Positions 37,929-50,300 of a stretch of DNA of 64,000 nt are shown here, piece by piece. The notes under the pieces were generated by a model. That model saw nothing but the letters and a program-made list of their open reading frames with translations. It did no database searches and had not been told where the DNA came from. The translations under genes were made by a program, and so were the position numbers. This stretch comes from Phalacrocorax aristotelis (taxonomy: Eukaryota; Chordata; Aves; Suliformes; Phalacrocoracidae), in contig NC_134283.1 in assembly GCF_949628215.1 (NCBI RefSeq), positions 9,795,638 through 9,859,637 on the forward strand, read 5' to 3'. Position 1 is the stretch's first letter. Every line of letters starts with the position of its first letter.

Positions 37929-40900
37929 TATCATCCACAGAAGAGGGCTTCTGTCATGAGAGTTTTGTTTATTCATTCTTTTATATCATAATTTGCAATG
38001 CTAAATAATGTGCAGTTCTCCACTGTGGAAGGAGTATCACCAGTACACCTAACAGTACAGTTCTAATTCAGTTAAAATAATGCTCACATTATAGTGGTGC
38101 AAGGAAAATTCAGACAGATTGGTTAGAGTAGTTTGGTCTGCAAACGTGTTACTGGTGACAATTGGCACAAAACATCTATTGTACCAAGGCAGTTTCCAGA
38201 ACGCAAGAACATTGCTAGTATTTCTTCAATGTAAAATAGAATAGAATGCAGGAATTTGCAATGCTCAGTCATCCATCTATCCCAGCACCATGCCTCTGGA
38301 AGTGTCCAGAATCACATGCTTCACAAGAAAATAGAAAAACTGTATTTAGGTTAACTTTGTCCTTTCCCCAGACTGTGCTTAGCATTCACGGTACAAAGCA
38401 AGCAGTCTTCTTGTAATCAGTTTCCACTTGAAGTCATTGGAATATTTTTCTTGACTAAAATGTCATCACACAGGTTGCATTTCTGACCAAGCAGAGAGCT
38501 TTGTTATTTACAGATCTAACTATTAGTAAATGCCGTGCATAAAAATAAAGGTGGCTTTAAACTTTGCAAATGTCGTTTGCAAGGAAAGGCACAAGACAGC
38601 CTTGGGAAAATTGTGTAAACAGGATTTAATTCAGAGAACCTGGAAATCATTGGAGGGAAAAAATAGTTTGGCTTTAATGAGCTTTGACTTAGTATTCAAA
38701 GTAGGAAATTTTGATGCATTTGGGAGTACTTTGCATTAGCACAAATAAGCCAGGAGCAGAAATCCTTGGAATGGGAATTATTTCAAAATTATTGTAGACT
38801 GACATCACTGACTGGGTTTATCTGTGTTCTTTTCAGTGGAAGAGGTAAGGGGGAAAGTTCTATCAGTGCATGACAATATAAACTTGTTTTCAGCATGGAG
38901 TCTGAAAAGGATAAACATCTACAGCATCTCCCAGCTGTGGGTGGGCAAAGTCTAGAAACAATTACTAGAACCTCCTAATCCCATGGGTGCTATGTTTCAC
39001 AGTAAACTGTATTAACTGCTTGCCTGGGAGAGAGAGCTGTAGGCGAAAAAGGTGAAATGTCGGGTAGATACTGCGTGGCATGGAGGTATGTACATAAATG
39101 AAAATTACCTACAGGAACTCAAGAAGAAGTGTTTCATTGGGCCAAGAAGGAGGATTTAGAAAGCTCCTCAAAGAGCTTTTATTGTAAGAGCCATTTGGAA
39201 AGCTATTTTGAGACTACAAGGATACATCTTCTGGTTACATCAAACGCATTACTCATAGGAGATCACACACAACCCATGTGTGCAGCACTCATTTTCAAGA
39301 TGCAATAGGAGACCAACAAAACATAAACTTAGAAAACAACATAGTTTTGTACAGAGTTAGTCTTTTAACAATAGTTGAGAATTAGTAAACGCCATTTTAC
39401 AGAGACAATCTTTGCTGCTTGAAGCAGCAAAATAAAAAATATTGCGTTCTTTCATGAAAACAAAATAAACTGTTTAACACTATTTTCATTATACTGTAAC
39501 CAGACAGAATGGCCAGAGGATGCTGTATACAAAAGTGTTATTCACTACATGTTATAACTGGGCATTACTGTAAAAAGTGATAGTTTGTGCTAGGCTTACT
39601 TTCTTTGCTGCAATGGCTCTGAGCGGCGTAATCCGAAAGCACAATATCTTAAAATATATATTTAAGACTTTGGGGTTTTTTTAGACAAATGGGCATCTAG
39701 TGCAATTTTGTCATCTATAACTTTTTTAAAAATCCCACTGGTTATCCTACACCAGTGAAATAGCTTAAGAAATAAAACTTAAAATTCCTTAAGTTTTGAA
39801 GGGCCTCTTCTACTTCCCCAGGTCTGTGAGATGTTGACCATGCCTTTCATATGGACTAAGGCCTTTAATATCAAGGTTGCTACAACTGAAAAGCAAATCT
39901 GTGAGGAAAGTTTTGTTAGATTAAAGCTCTTAAAAGTACACTCTCACTAGGGAGAGAGGTTTGGAAATAAAGGGGTAAGCTAATTATCTATAATTAGGTC
40001 AGACTGGCTAGGCTGATTGCCATAATTAACATTGCCTAATGACCGTCCTCAGGGATTTTACTTGGATATACCAGGTGAAATCTGGTAAAAGTGGATATCT
40101 ATTCTGCTCTTCTGGTGTGAGAGCATTTACAGCTCCCAACTAAAGCAGACGTGTGAGCGGGGACGTGCGTGGGAGGCTGGGAGGCCTACAGGCGCCGTGC
40201 ACGGTGAGGGTTGGAGAGCATCGGGGAAATGTAGGTTAGTGTGCTGGAAGGCTGAGCAGACTGGGTTAACGCAAGTGCTCTCAGGAGGGAAGCATATGTG
40301 GGCTGGGGAAGCACTCCTGAGCTAGCAGTGAGGGAGCTGGGTGAAGCTTGTAAGTAGTTAGAGATCTGTGCATCAAAGCAAGCAGCAGAATTTCTTAATT
40401 GAAAAGGAATCTCTAGGAAATAAAGAAGGAGTATTCATGTGGCTCAAATAGCTAGGGGGACTTCCTACATACAGACAGATAACCAGAGGTACACAGACTG
40501 TGCATGTAAATATTTTACACGCTAATAATGAGTCATGAAAATTTGCCTTCCTATAGCTTCTTGCAGGATAAGGTCAGACAAGATCCCATGGGATCCTATA
40601 TTGTGTCTCTGCTAGCAGTTGTGCCTGACTGCACGTCATTCTCCTCCAGCACAGAGTTTGCCTACCTGCCCTGGTTGCTTTAATCCTCTCTATGACACAT
40701 AATATGAAGCTGAATAATAGCCAAGTGGATGCAAGAAATAATTAACGGCAAAGAGGATAGACAAGAACCAGAGACTGAGTTATTTCAAGGCAACTTAGGA
40801 AGAGCACCATACATACCTTGAAAGATAGCATGAGCAAAACTCCTGACGTGGCCCCCGTGCAGCCTGGCACCTGGGTGTTCAGAATTTCAGGCTATATCCA

Positions 40901-43450
40901 AACCGTGATCTTCAAAAGCAGTATCATGCCAGTAGTCCTTGTTTGGACTACAGGGAAACACTGTGTCAAGTGCTTTGTTGGCCAAATGGCAGTTGCCTGA
41001 CGAGGAGAGAGAAGATATAAATGTGACTGGTACAAATCATTTAGTATGTAATAGGAGACGAGAGGATTTCTGCATAAAGAGACTGACCAGCAGGTAGTGG
41101 AGACTGGTTGGTGTTGTCTAGTTTTTAATATCTTGTGTAGCTCAGTAAGGAAAAAAAAAAATACTTTCCCATCTCCACTGACCTCAGGCTCAAATGCTTT
41201 CAAGAAGGCCTCCAGGTCTTTCATAGGTATTCAGTGGTATGGTCAGGGCAAATAAATACACCCAACTGCACTTCTCTGATTTGAGCAAAATTGATGCCTC
41301 TCTACTGCCTGTTTGGAAATATGACTGGGTGGGGGGTTTTCATTCAGGGTTAAAGTGGCTGTCTGAGGTAACAAAATGGTTAGAGGATCTACAAGACCCA
41401 CAGCTATCAAGATGCACAACCAAAAGACAGTTTATTACTAGAATTGTGTGAAAAATGCAGACACACGACAATGATGTGCATCTTCAAATCACATATTGCT
41501 TTCATTGAAATATTCATGCCCCAAAAAGAACAAACACAAAAATTTACAAAAATCAAAACATTTAGTTTTGACAGATTTTAAACACATCTCCTTGCTTCCA
41601 TTTGCCTTAGTTTTCACTTGGAAGCTTATTTCAATTTTATACAAACTTTCCCTCTGAACTATACAAAGGTGTTCTTAAAATGCTGAAATCCAAAATGAAG
41701 TGTTCATTACAGATCGGAGTGAATGCTTTCATTCTCTAGTAAGTTTCTGATCCATTCCTGTCCCCCCAAACTTTAAAGATATTGTTCTGACAAATCTAAC
41801 ATTTTTTTTAATTTAAAAAAAAAGCCAACCACTTAAAGTGGAGGCAACATGGGCTGCGTCCTGATCAAACACAGCCAGACGCTCATGGCACCACACGTTT
41901 ATATGGGCATCGAACAGAAGACTGACTGTTAAAATGACTTTCACATTGCAAATTTTGGTAATCAACAGCTGCAGCTGGCACTCAGAGGGCCTTTTTATCT
42001 CTCGATTCTCTGATGGTTACTCTCCCCAGGTTACCGTCAGTGTCTCACCCACATATTTTTTTAAGACATTCAGAACCCGTTTCAGTTAGCCTCATTTTGC
42101 CTCCACCTGTGTTAAACATTCCTGTTCCTGATACCTTCTTGCAGGAGAGGACTATCAGGGTGCAGAGTTTTAATTACTGTGTTGGAAAGGGCATTACCTT
42201 GACCCAGTGAAAAACAATGCACCACTGTCTCACAATTATAGACGATTTTAAAGAGGACGATTGTAAGTCTGCAATTCACAGGTATGGCTGTCAGCCTGGA
42301 AATCCCACACTGACTCCAAGGGGTATGTAGCAGCCACTGGAGGAACTGTGAGCTAAGTGAATGCATTCCACTGAAACTGGTGCTAAAAGAAAAGGCTCGT
42401 GCACTCTTAACCAGCACAAGATTGTTCATTATAAAAAAATAGTACCGCCACATTTTAAACTAATGATGACTTTTAGGCATGGTGTAATTATAGCACCAGT
42501 GGGAACCCATATGTCACCGAACTTTCAAATGTAAAGGTTGTGCCTACAAAATGAAGCTATATATTCCCATTAATTGAAGCAGTTGATTTCCAGTTACACA
42601 ATATTAGTTTTAATGGTGAGACTATTAGAAAGTTTATGAATTTCTTTTTTCTATGGATCTCTAGTGTTAAGGTGGCGCACTTTAAACTGATCAAAGTTGG
42701 TAAGAGGGTGACATTCATGCCAGCAAAGTTATAAATATAAGTGACTCTTACAGTTGCTGCCTGTAAGTTACCATTAGAATAACCTTGGAGGAATGGTAGT
42801 TTTGTGCTGTCAGCACAGCCTGCACAGCTAGAGGATAAAGGATTAGCAAGAGAAATTTTGATGAGGGTATTTACTACTAATGACTGCCTTCAAAATTGCC
42901 TTTTATCTACAGCTTTTCAAAGCATTTTCCATTCATTAAGCCTTATAAAACGTTTGTGAAATTGGTAGAAGATATAGAAATGCAGATATCTTTGTGCCAA
43001 AACACACAGTAATACTTTGATAGAAAAGGGCAGCAGTACACACTAAACATTATTTAAAATAGGAATTGCACAGTTTTACAGTGATGCTATCACCCTGTTA
43101 ATTAGAGTTTGACCAGACCAGGGGAACAGTCCTGCTCGTAAGAAAAATTGTGTGGAATAATCAGTAAATAGTGCTCAGGACTTCTGTTTGTGTTTTTACA
43201 GTAAGACAGATGTATGATATGCAGTGATATAAAAAAAAAAAAGTTAAGGATATGAATGGCACCTGTTCTTTTATTGTAATGAGATCCGCTTCCCAAACTG
43301 CCAGCCCCAAGAGATCAAAAGCAGTGAGTCAGGCCTACTAAACTGCTGCGCCGAAACCCTGAGATTTAAAAAATAATAAAGGGGTGGGGTGAGGTGTAGG
43401 CCTTTTGAGCCTTTAGTCAGATTTCAGTTCCTCTGCAGCCTCAAGGAATA

Positions 43451-43550
43451 GGAAGGGAGGGAGGGAGGAAGGGAGGGAGGGAGGAAGGGAGGAAGGGAAG
43501 AAGGGAGGAAGGGAGGGAGGGAAGAAGGAAGGAAAAGGAAGGAAAAGGAA
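43451..43550 (+). repeat. Polypurine microsatellite (GGGA/GGAA)n
   Basis: About 100 bp of G/A only on the plus strand, an irregular mix of GGGAGGGA and AGGAAGG units. Mirror-like purine tracts of this kind can adopt triplex structure. Confidence 0.95.
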
Positions 43551-43914
43551 GCTAGCTGATGACATATCCATAGAGATGTTCAGTCTAGTGGTGTACAAAA
43601 TACGTCAGAGCCAGACATTATGTAGCTGGTTCAGCGTGCAAGAGCTGGAAAGAGCAGGCTTAGGGTGGTAGTGTAATTACTGGGTTGCAGTGGGTGAGGA
43701 TATGCGCTCAGCCTGAGTGCATTAGCAGTACCTCAAGTGTGCAGACAACCCCCTTTTTTTTTGTAAAGACACACTAGTAAAGACCAATGCATGGCCCAGA
43801 AGTGAAGCCAGTAGCTACAGTGTGTTGCCCAGTGACCCAGGAGCCAGCTCTGATTGCACCAGTACAAAAGCTTGTGTCTCTAACCCCTTACACTGCTTTT
43901 AACTTGGACAGCTC

Positions 43915-44065
43915 TAGTGTCATTAACACCTTCATTAATGATCTGGGTGATGGGCCTAAGTACCTTCAACAAGTTTGCAGATGATCTAAAACTGGGAGGA
44001 GCAGCTGTTACACCAGATAGCTGTGCTGCCCATCCAGGGAGCCGCACCAGGCTGAATAAATTGGT
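43915..44065 (+). mobile_element. CR1 LINE, internal reverse-transcriptase fragment
   Basis: A short piece of the CR1 reverse-transcriptase coding region on the plus strand. It includes the catalytic-loop equivalent FADD (codons at 43974-43985) in the context NKFADDLKLGG, followed by ttacaccagatagctgtgctgcc and ccaggctgaat. It lacks both ends and is followed about 60 bp later by a long TTCC microsatellite. Confidence 0.8.
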
Positions 44066-44116
44066 ATTTGAAGACCTTTATGGCAGAGTTGTGATAAGCA
44101 AAAGTTTACACGTGGC

Positions 44117-44330
44117 ATCCTTCCTTTCTTCCTTCCTTCCTTCCTTCCTTCCTTCCTTCCTTCCTTCCTTCCTTCCTTCCTTCCTTCCTTCCTTCCTTCC
44201 TTCCTTCCTTCCTTCCTTCCTTCCTTCCTTCCTTCCTTCCTTCCTTCCTTCCATACTTCCATACTTCCATACTTCCTTCCATACTTACGTCCTTACATAC
44301 TTACTTCCTTCCATACTTACTTCCAAACTT
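44117..44330 (+). repeat. (TTCC)n microsatellite with TTCCATAC-variant tail
   Basis: Pure TTCC repeats run from about 44128 to 44252 (about 31 units). They are followed by interrupted units with CATACTTC and TTAC variants to about 44330. It follows the CR1 fragment and is complementary in type to the purine tract at 43451. Confidence 0.97.
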
Positions 44331-47300
44331 CTTACCAATTTTTAAATAATGGGTTAAGGCTCAGTGTTGCTGTCTAAATTTCTGGTTACTTGAAGCGCCT
44401 CAAAATTCATCAGTTGCTATAGGAGCAATGTTTAAGGGCTATCAATACAATTAGTCAGACCTATAAAAACACAACTAATTTAACAGCATATAACTGAAGG
44501 CTGCCAAAATATGCAGTAATGTGAAATCTGAAGTTATATGCTCATGTGTCAGTGTGAGTCAATGAATGATATGTACATTAAAAAAAGTAGAAACACATTT
44601 TTACTTGGAAATGACTTGTGGAACAAGCTTCACAGTTTCTCTGAATATTTTAAAAGGGAAAGACGTAAAAGATAATACACAGGATGACTTGCAGAACCAG
44701 CCATGCACTCTTCAAAGGGCTACAGGAATATTTTGCGTCAGTAAGTGATAGCACCTCCCTGCAGTGATCAGAAGACTTGATAAGAATGAAGGGTCGTCAT
44801 CACAGTGAGTAAAACATTGCATCCAATTTGGGTGGCTTCCAGGAAATTCTGTTATTTAGTTAGTTTTCTTATTGCTTTATCATTTCAGCTCATTAAACCA
44901 GCCATACTTTAACTCTATTTTTAAAAAAAATATTCTACCAGTAAAATAGTGCAGAAGGTTGGATGAGCACCAGAGATGGTGTGGGGGAGGCAGCAGGAAG
45001 GTAGAAGGCGGCTCTCTGCAGCTCCCCCCATAACTTCCCAATGGTTTGTAGAGGGAACCTATGGAAATTTGCTCTTTAATTTTTGGTGGGTGTGAAAATC
45101 CCCTACTAATCTAGAGTAAAGGTGTAACCATGTCAATAATGGTTATAATAAGGTTGTTATAAAAATTTAATGCAGTCTTTTCTAGGTAACTCAGCTTGTG
45201 AGTTCTTATGAAGTAGTCAGGTGTTTTTAGTTTCTTAGGGCTGTAAAGCTGTAAAGTTGTTGATTAAGGAATCAGTTGTTGGGTGAGAAGAAGCACTCTT
45301 GTTCCTGGGTGGAGTGCAGCAAGCTGGACTTCAGTTTGCAGTGGTCATGCTGGTTAAAATATTCCCATTCTGCAGTGTTAATCTATTCTTTAATAGCCTG
45401 GCTTTGGCCACTGAAATTCACTGTAGGATTGTTTTCCACCCAGTTTGATTCACAGTATTTTCAATTATTTAAACTGAAAAAAAACCCAAGCAAACAAAAA
45501 ATTGCTTAGTTCAACAAGATGGAAACTTTCAAATAGGTTCATGGAACACAGATCCTTTTACAAGAAGGATCTCGGGAAATGCTTTGGAAAAAGGACACTT
45601 CAGATTTAGGGTTCTTTTGAAGCCCCCTCACGGCACCAACAGAGCTTTGATGTCTAATAAATGCTTCTTTTATATACAATTGGCACACAGCTCCGTTAAA
45701 TCACTCAGCTAATTTTTAATCAGATATTTGAAAAAGCATAGAAAAAGCATGTGGATTTCTTCTATAAGGCTTCTTGGCTATTGGAGTACTGTTGAAAAAG
45801 GCAGCTACATTTCAATACTTAATGTGACTGTAATAACTGCATGGCCACAAACCATTAGGTTCTTCATTCAATAGGTGATTAATTTCCAAGGAACATATGT
45901 TAAGAGAATAACGTATTTCCCCAGACCTCCTCCCCAAAAAGTAAGTGTAAGAAAAGGATCTCAGAAAGCAATGTCAATGCTAGTATTTACTGACAGAAAA
46001 ATGAAAGATACTAATAATTAGAAGAATAAGGTTTAAAAAATTATTCCAGCAAAACTAGTTTTAGTGTTTTTGGTCACTAGAGAGAAAATAAATATTCTCA
46101 GACTTCTGGAAAGTTACGTAAAGTAGTACAGTGGCCATGAGGAAAAAAATTATTACAACTAATTTAATTTACTGCAAGTGTGAAATGTATTGTCACTGTT
46201 CCCTGACTTCTGAAACTGAGTAATGCAGATTCATAAAATCGCTAGAATTTCTTAAGCAAAGAAAACTTGTTTAATCGCCTTTAAAATAAACAGAAATACC
46301 GTTATGCTGACCCTGCCCACATCCTGTTTTAACCCTCCTTATAGGCAGCTCAATGCTCAAGGTCGTCTGCGGGGGCCAATGCTGAGCCTGGGGAGGACAA
46401 GGAGAGGATCAGAGACTTTTCTGCACAGACTTTTTAGAGAATTTAGCTGCCAAATACTAACACAACTTCACTGAGCATCTGCACATGGAGAGGTTTTCTT
46501 TTCCCCCCTCTGAAGCTGACACGTTTTTCTACATTTGGATGGGTTTTCTTAGGGAGAGCTGAATGTAAATCAGTGACGACATGGGTCTCCTGCCAGTTTC
46601 CACACCCCTGCTCCAAATCTTAGCAACGCTGAAACGCCATAACAAAAAAAGTTGTCAGGATTCTTTTAAACTTAGATCTAAAATTTTCACCAAAACTTTT
46701 CACCTACTCGGTTCCTCCAAAAACTTAACTTTTTTTTTTTTTTTTTTAAACTAATCCAGGAAAAAAATAAAGAGTTTAAATAGTTTATATTTGACAATTT
46801 ACAAGAGTGCATGTGTGTAAGTGCGCATGTCCATCCAGGGTGGATCTTGTAATGTGAAGCTACAGTCCTGTCTGTGGTGTGATTGTGTAAGGACTTTTCA
46901 ACAGCATTTTCAAGTGTGTCTCATGTGAATGCAAATGTTTGAAAAATAGTGAACAACTAAATCTGTCTTCAAACTCCCTGTTTATTGTGTAAGCTTTCAA
47001 CATATGGACTTAAATATCAGTATCGAAGCCGTCTATTTCACCTGTCTCATTACGGATCTATATGTAACAGCTATAGGAATATAAGGGTTATATAAAATTG
47101 TATCCACTATTTATATATTATTGTATCCAACACATATGTCCTTTCCATATGGGATGTTCTCACTGTACAGAACATGGTCGGTTCCAAGTATAACTCAACA
47201 GAAGCATTCAACCTTTGATTTTAAAACTGTTATCATCTCCACTTCAACAACCCACGTTGAAAGGAAATTCCAGATTGTGGGGGGAAAATGGCTGCCAATC

Positions 47301-50300
47301 TGAATAAGGAGGAACATCATCAGATGGCAGGGAAGTATTTGTACTAGTTGTATTAACAGAAGCAATGACCTTTACACACTCCAAAACAAGCCATATGGGC
47401 CTTGGATCACAGCAACCATTTGTCAAGCAAAACTCCTGAATCATTTCACACAGTGTTCAAACACAGTTGTAAGAAGCCTGAACAAAAAACTGCACTTGTA
47501 AAATGTATCTCTGAAAGAGGGGAGATGCACCAGATTTTGAGGTAACTGCTATTTAAACTTTCAAATCCTAGAGCAAATTTTTTTTTTATGCATAAATTTT
47601 GGCCTATCCATTGTTGGAGATGGAAAACAGATGGGCTGCAGTTTAGCATTGCAGCAAGAATCCAAATTCAATTCTCTGGCTTGTTCTTAGGAGAGTTAAT
47701 GAAAGTTGAATAATATGCACTGGCAGCCCCTAAAACCCTCTGTGTTTTTCTTTCTCTTTTCTTTGGCAGGGTGAGACTATTCTGCATTAAATTTGCATAT
47801 GGCCACCTTTCTCCCTAGTATAATTCTAGTGATTCCTATTGCCTTATTTCTGATGAAGACAGGCCCTAAACTTTACAAACGTTGTCCTAATTCCTCAGAC
47901 AATCTCTACACTCCTTATAGCTCCTACAAGTGAACCAGAAGGACCTATAGACGTGAGCAATGATTTAGTATTTATCCTATTTATTCATTAAACTGCTGAG
48001 AGTGCTATTACGCTCTGCCATGATAACACTGATCTTTAACCGAAACAAATTAAACCTGTACTGTACATTTTCTTAACAGAGTAAGACACTGAGTTATATG
48101 GATGCTTGTGGCAAGGATATTAATGGAGTACTCAGGGTGGCAAGCAGAACACATTTTAAATGTGATCTAAAAGAGATCAAGAAGACAATAGCATCTTTCA
48201 GGGAAAACAACAACAACAAAAGCAGAGACCAAATTAAACATGTGGCCTTTCCTGTGAGTAGCACAAATAGAGTTAAAAAAGCATGCTGAACTCTGCCGGG
48301 ACAACCTCAAAGAGGTGAGGAGTTCATGTGTCAGAAATCAGGCCTAATAAAGCAATACAACCAATTAAGTCTTCTGAGTTTAAATGGTGATGGGATTAAA
48401 AAATGACAGAAAATGGCTAATTCTGAACATTCTGAGGAAGAGAGAGTTGGAAACGCTTTGTTAGATAACTAACTCTTAATTTGGCCCATTGACTGCAACA
48501 GTCTTTTGCCTGCTGGACGTCCCACTGCCCTGCCATTCAGCTCTGAATGACGAAGCCTTCATGAGTGAAGCACTTCAAGGATATATCATGCTTTATAGCA
48601 GTGCTCTGACCTGACTCCCCCACTGCTATGACAGCAGAGATACACTAAACCAACAGGGGAGTCCTGGAACATGACACAATTGGAAAGGAACCCAGAAGAG
48701 AATGGATGAAAGTTTTCTAGGGGTGTGTCACTATTCTTAAAGATCAATAGGGTTATGAGAGAAAGGGGTTTTAAGAGCTGCAAGGTTACATTTGAAGTCA
48801 GTGGTAGGCTAGATTCTTTAAAATGTCACACCCTCACTGGATCCGCAGGGCCTCCTGAACAATTGTTCCCATCCGCCAGGCCTCAGAGCAGACCTCTTTC
48901 TTCTAGCATACAAGTAAGCCTTTTCCCCATATTGCTTTGTCCCCTAGCTGTGCTTTGGTGTTGGGTCTCCATCATGGCAATGCAACCAAAGAGGTGGCTG
49001 GAAAATGGGGGCCGAGATGAGCATTGAGAACCAAGTCCCTTGTACATCTTCATACATGCTCAGATCATCTTGCTTGTCTGCAGAATTCTATTTCTCTCCC
49101 TATATGACATTGTACCAATCATCAGCCACAAAACATTTTTCCTGAATCTTTTATTCTCCCACTCTTCCCTGAAACAGCTTTCAAGACAAAGCGTAACATA
49201 AGTGTAGGAAGACTAGGCTGGTTTAAGGTGAGCTCCTCCTGCTACCCCAGCTGCATTTGCTTCAGCACTACTTCTGTTGCCTGGCCTTTATATGCAGACA
49301 GCCTCCCTAGAAATGTTTCATCAGTTTCCTGACTCCCCAGACTGAAATGTTTTTTCTAGCCAGAGGGATGGTGGGTTTTTTTGGTGGTTTGGTCACAGCA
49401 CATATTGTTCTCTTGGCAGATGCAGCTCTGCAACCGGCACATCTGCACTGCTCCCAAGACAGCCCGGGTGGCCCCTGCACTTGGTGGGGATTCCTGAATC
49501 TCTTGTCCGTCAGTGACTATTCCAGCTTGTGACTCCTGGGAATATCTCATAAATTTTGCCCTTAGACTCTGCAGCCAACACACATTGGTAGCAAGGATGA
49601 TAATGCCCGAGGCTTACGAGGGAGGTCACATAGTCCAGGCTCTCAGAGAGAGATTATTGCGGTAACGTCCATAGTGCCAAACAAACAGAACAGCTGACTG
49701 TTCTTGAAATTTGGCTCACCTCTTGTACATGTGATGGGAATGAACCATTTCTGCAATGAATCGCTGGCATGCAGCTTTATGCACTGCACTGGAAAGGTTA
49801 GTTTAGGTTCTGAATTTTATAGGTGCAGTGGGAGGCTAATGCTCTTCTATTAGCACAACGCCATACTGCCCATCATGCTAAAAAAAGCAGGGTCTTTCAT
49901 ATTAGCTCATAATCCACCAAGGGCAAATAAACATTCAGAAAGTCTAGTCTTTCTTTTTTCCCAACACTCATTAAAACTGTGGTCTTTGTTACTATCATGT
50001 AGAGATTTTTCACTAGTTTTTATTACAGTCAAGTACAGATGCCCTTTTTATTTTGAAGCGGAGTTAATAGCAAAGGTTGTTTGCTAAAGCTTCTGATTAT
50101 CCACTATGGCTGAGAGCAGTTTACCAGCAATGGTCTCCTTGGAATATTCAGGGTTATGCACAGCTTTTAATTCTTTAAAGAGTTTGGTGATAAATAGCTT
50201 GTTTATACTGTAATCTCACTTGAAAAGCAGCCAGCAGAATTCTGAATGTGTTTGTCCACTTCTTCAACCACTAAGCTGCTGGCCCAGCATCAGAAACATG

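Larger units (their letters stand above)
32494..43450. other. Intergenic sequence
   Basis: Holds the hairpin at 34344, a MIR-like fragment at 35085, the G tract at 37535, the palindrome at 37907 and a GC-richer patch at about 40140-40360. No gene recognised. Confidence 0.6.

Noticed and set aside
44117..44330. Array-like periodicity considered as a CRISPR or satellite
   Set aside because: It is a 4-bp microsatellite without spacers, in a vertebrate genome.
43917..44345. 142-codon plus-strand ORF and its Lys/Gly-rich antisense
   Set aside because: Made of a CR1 fragment read into the TTCC microsatellite.
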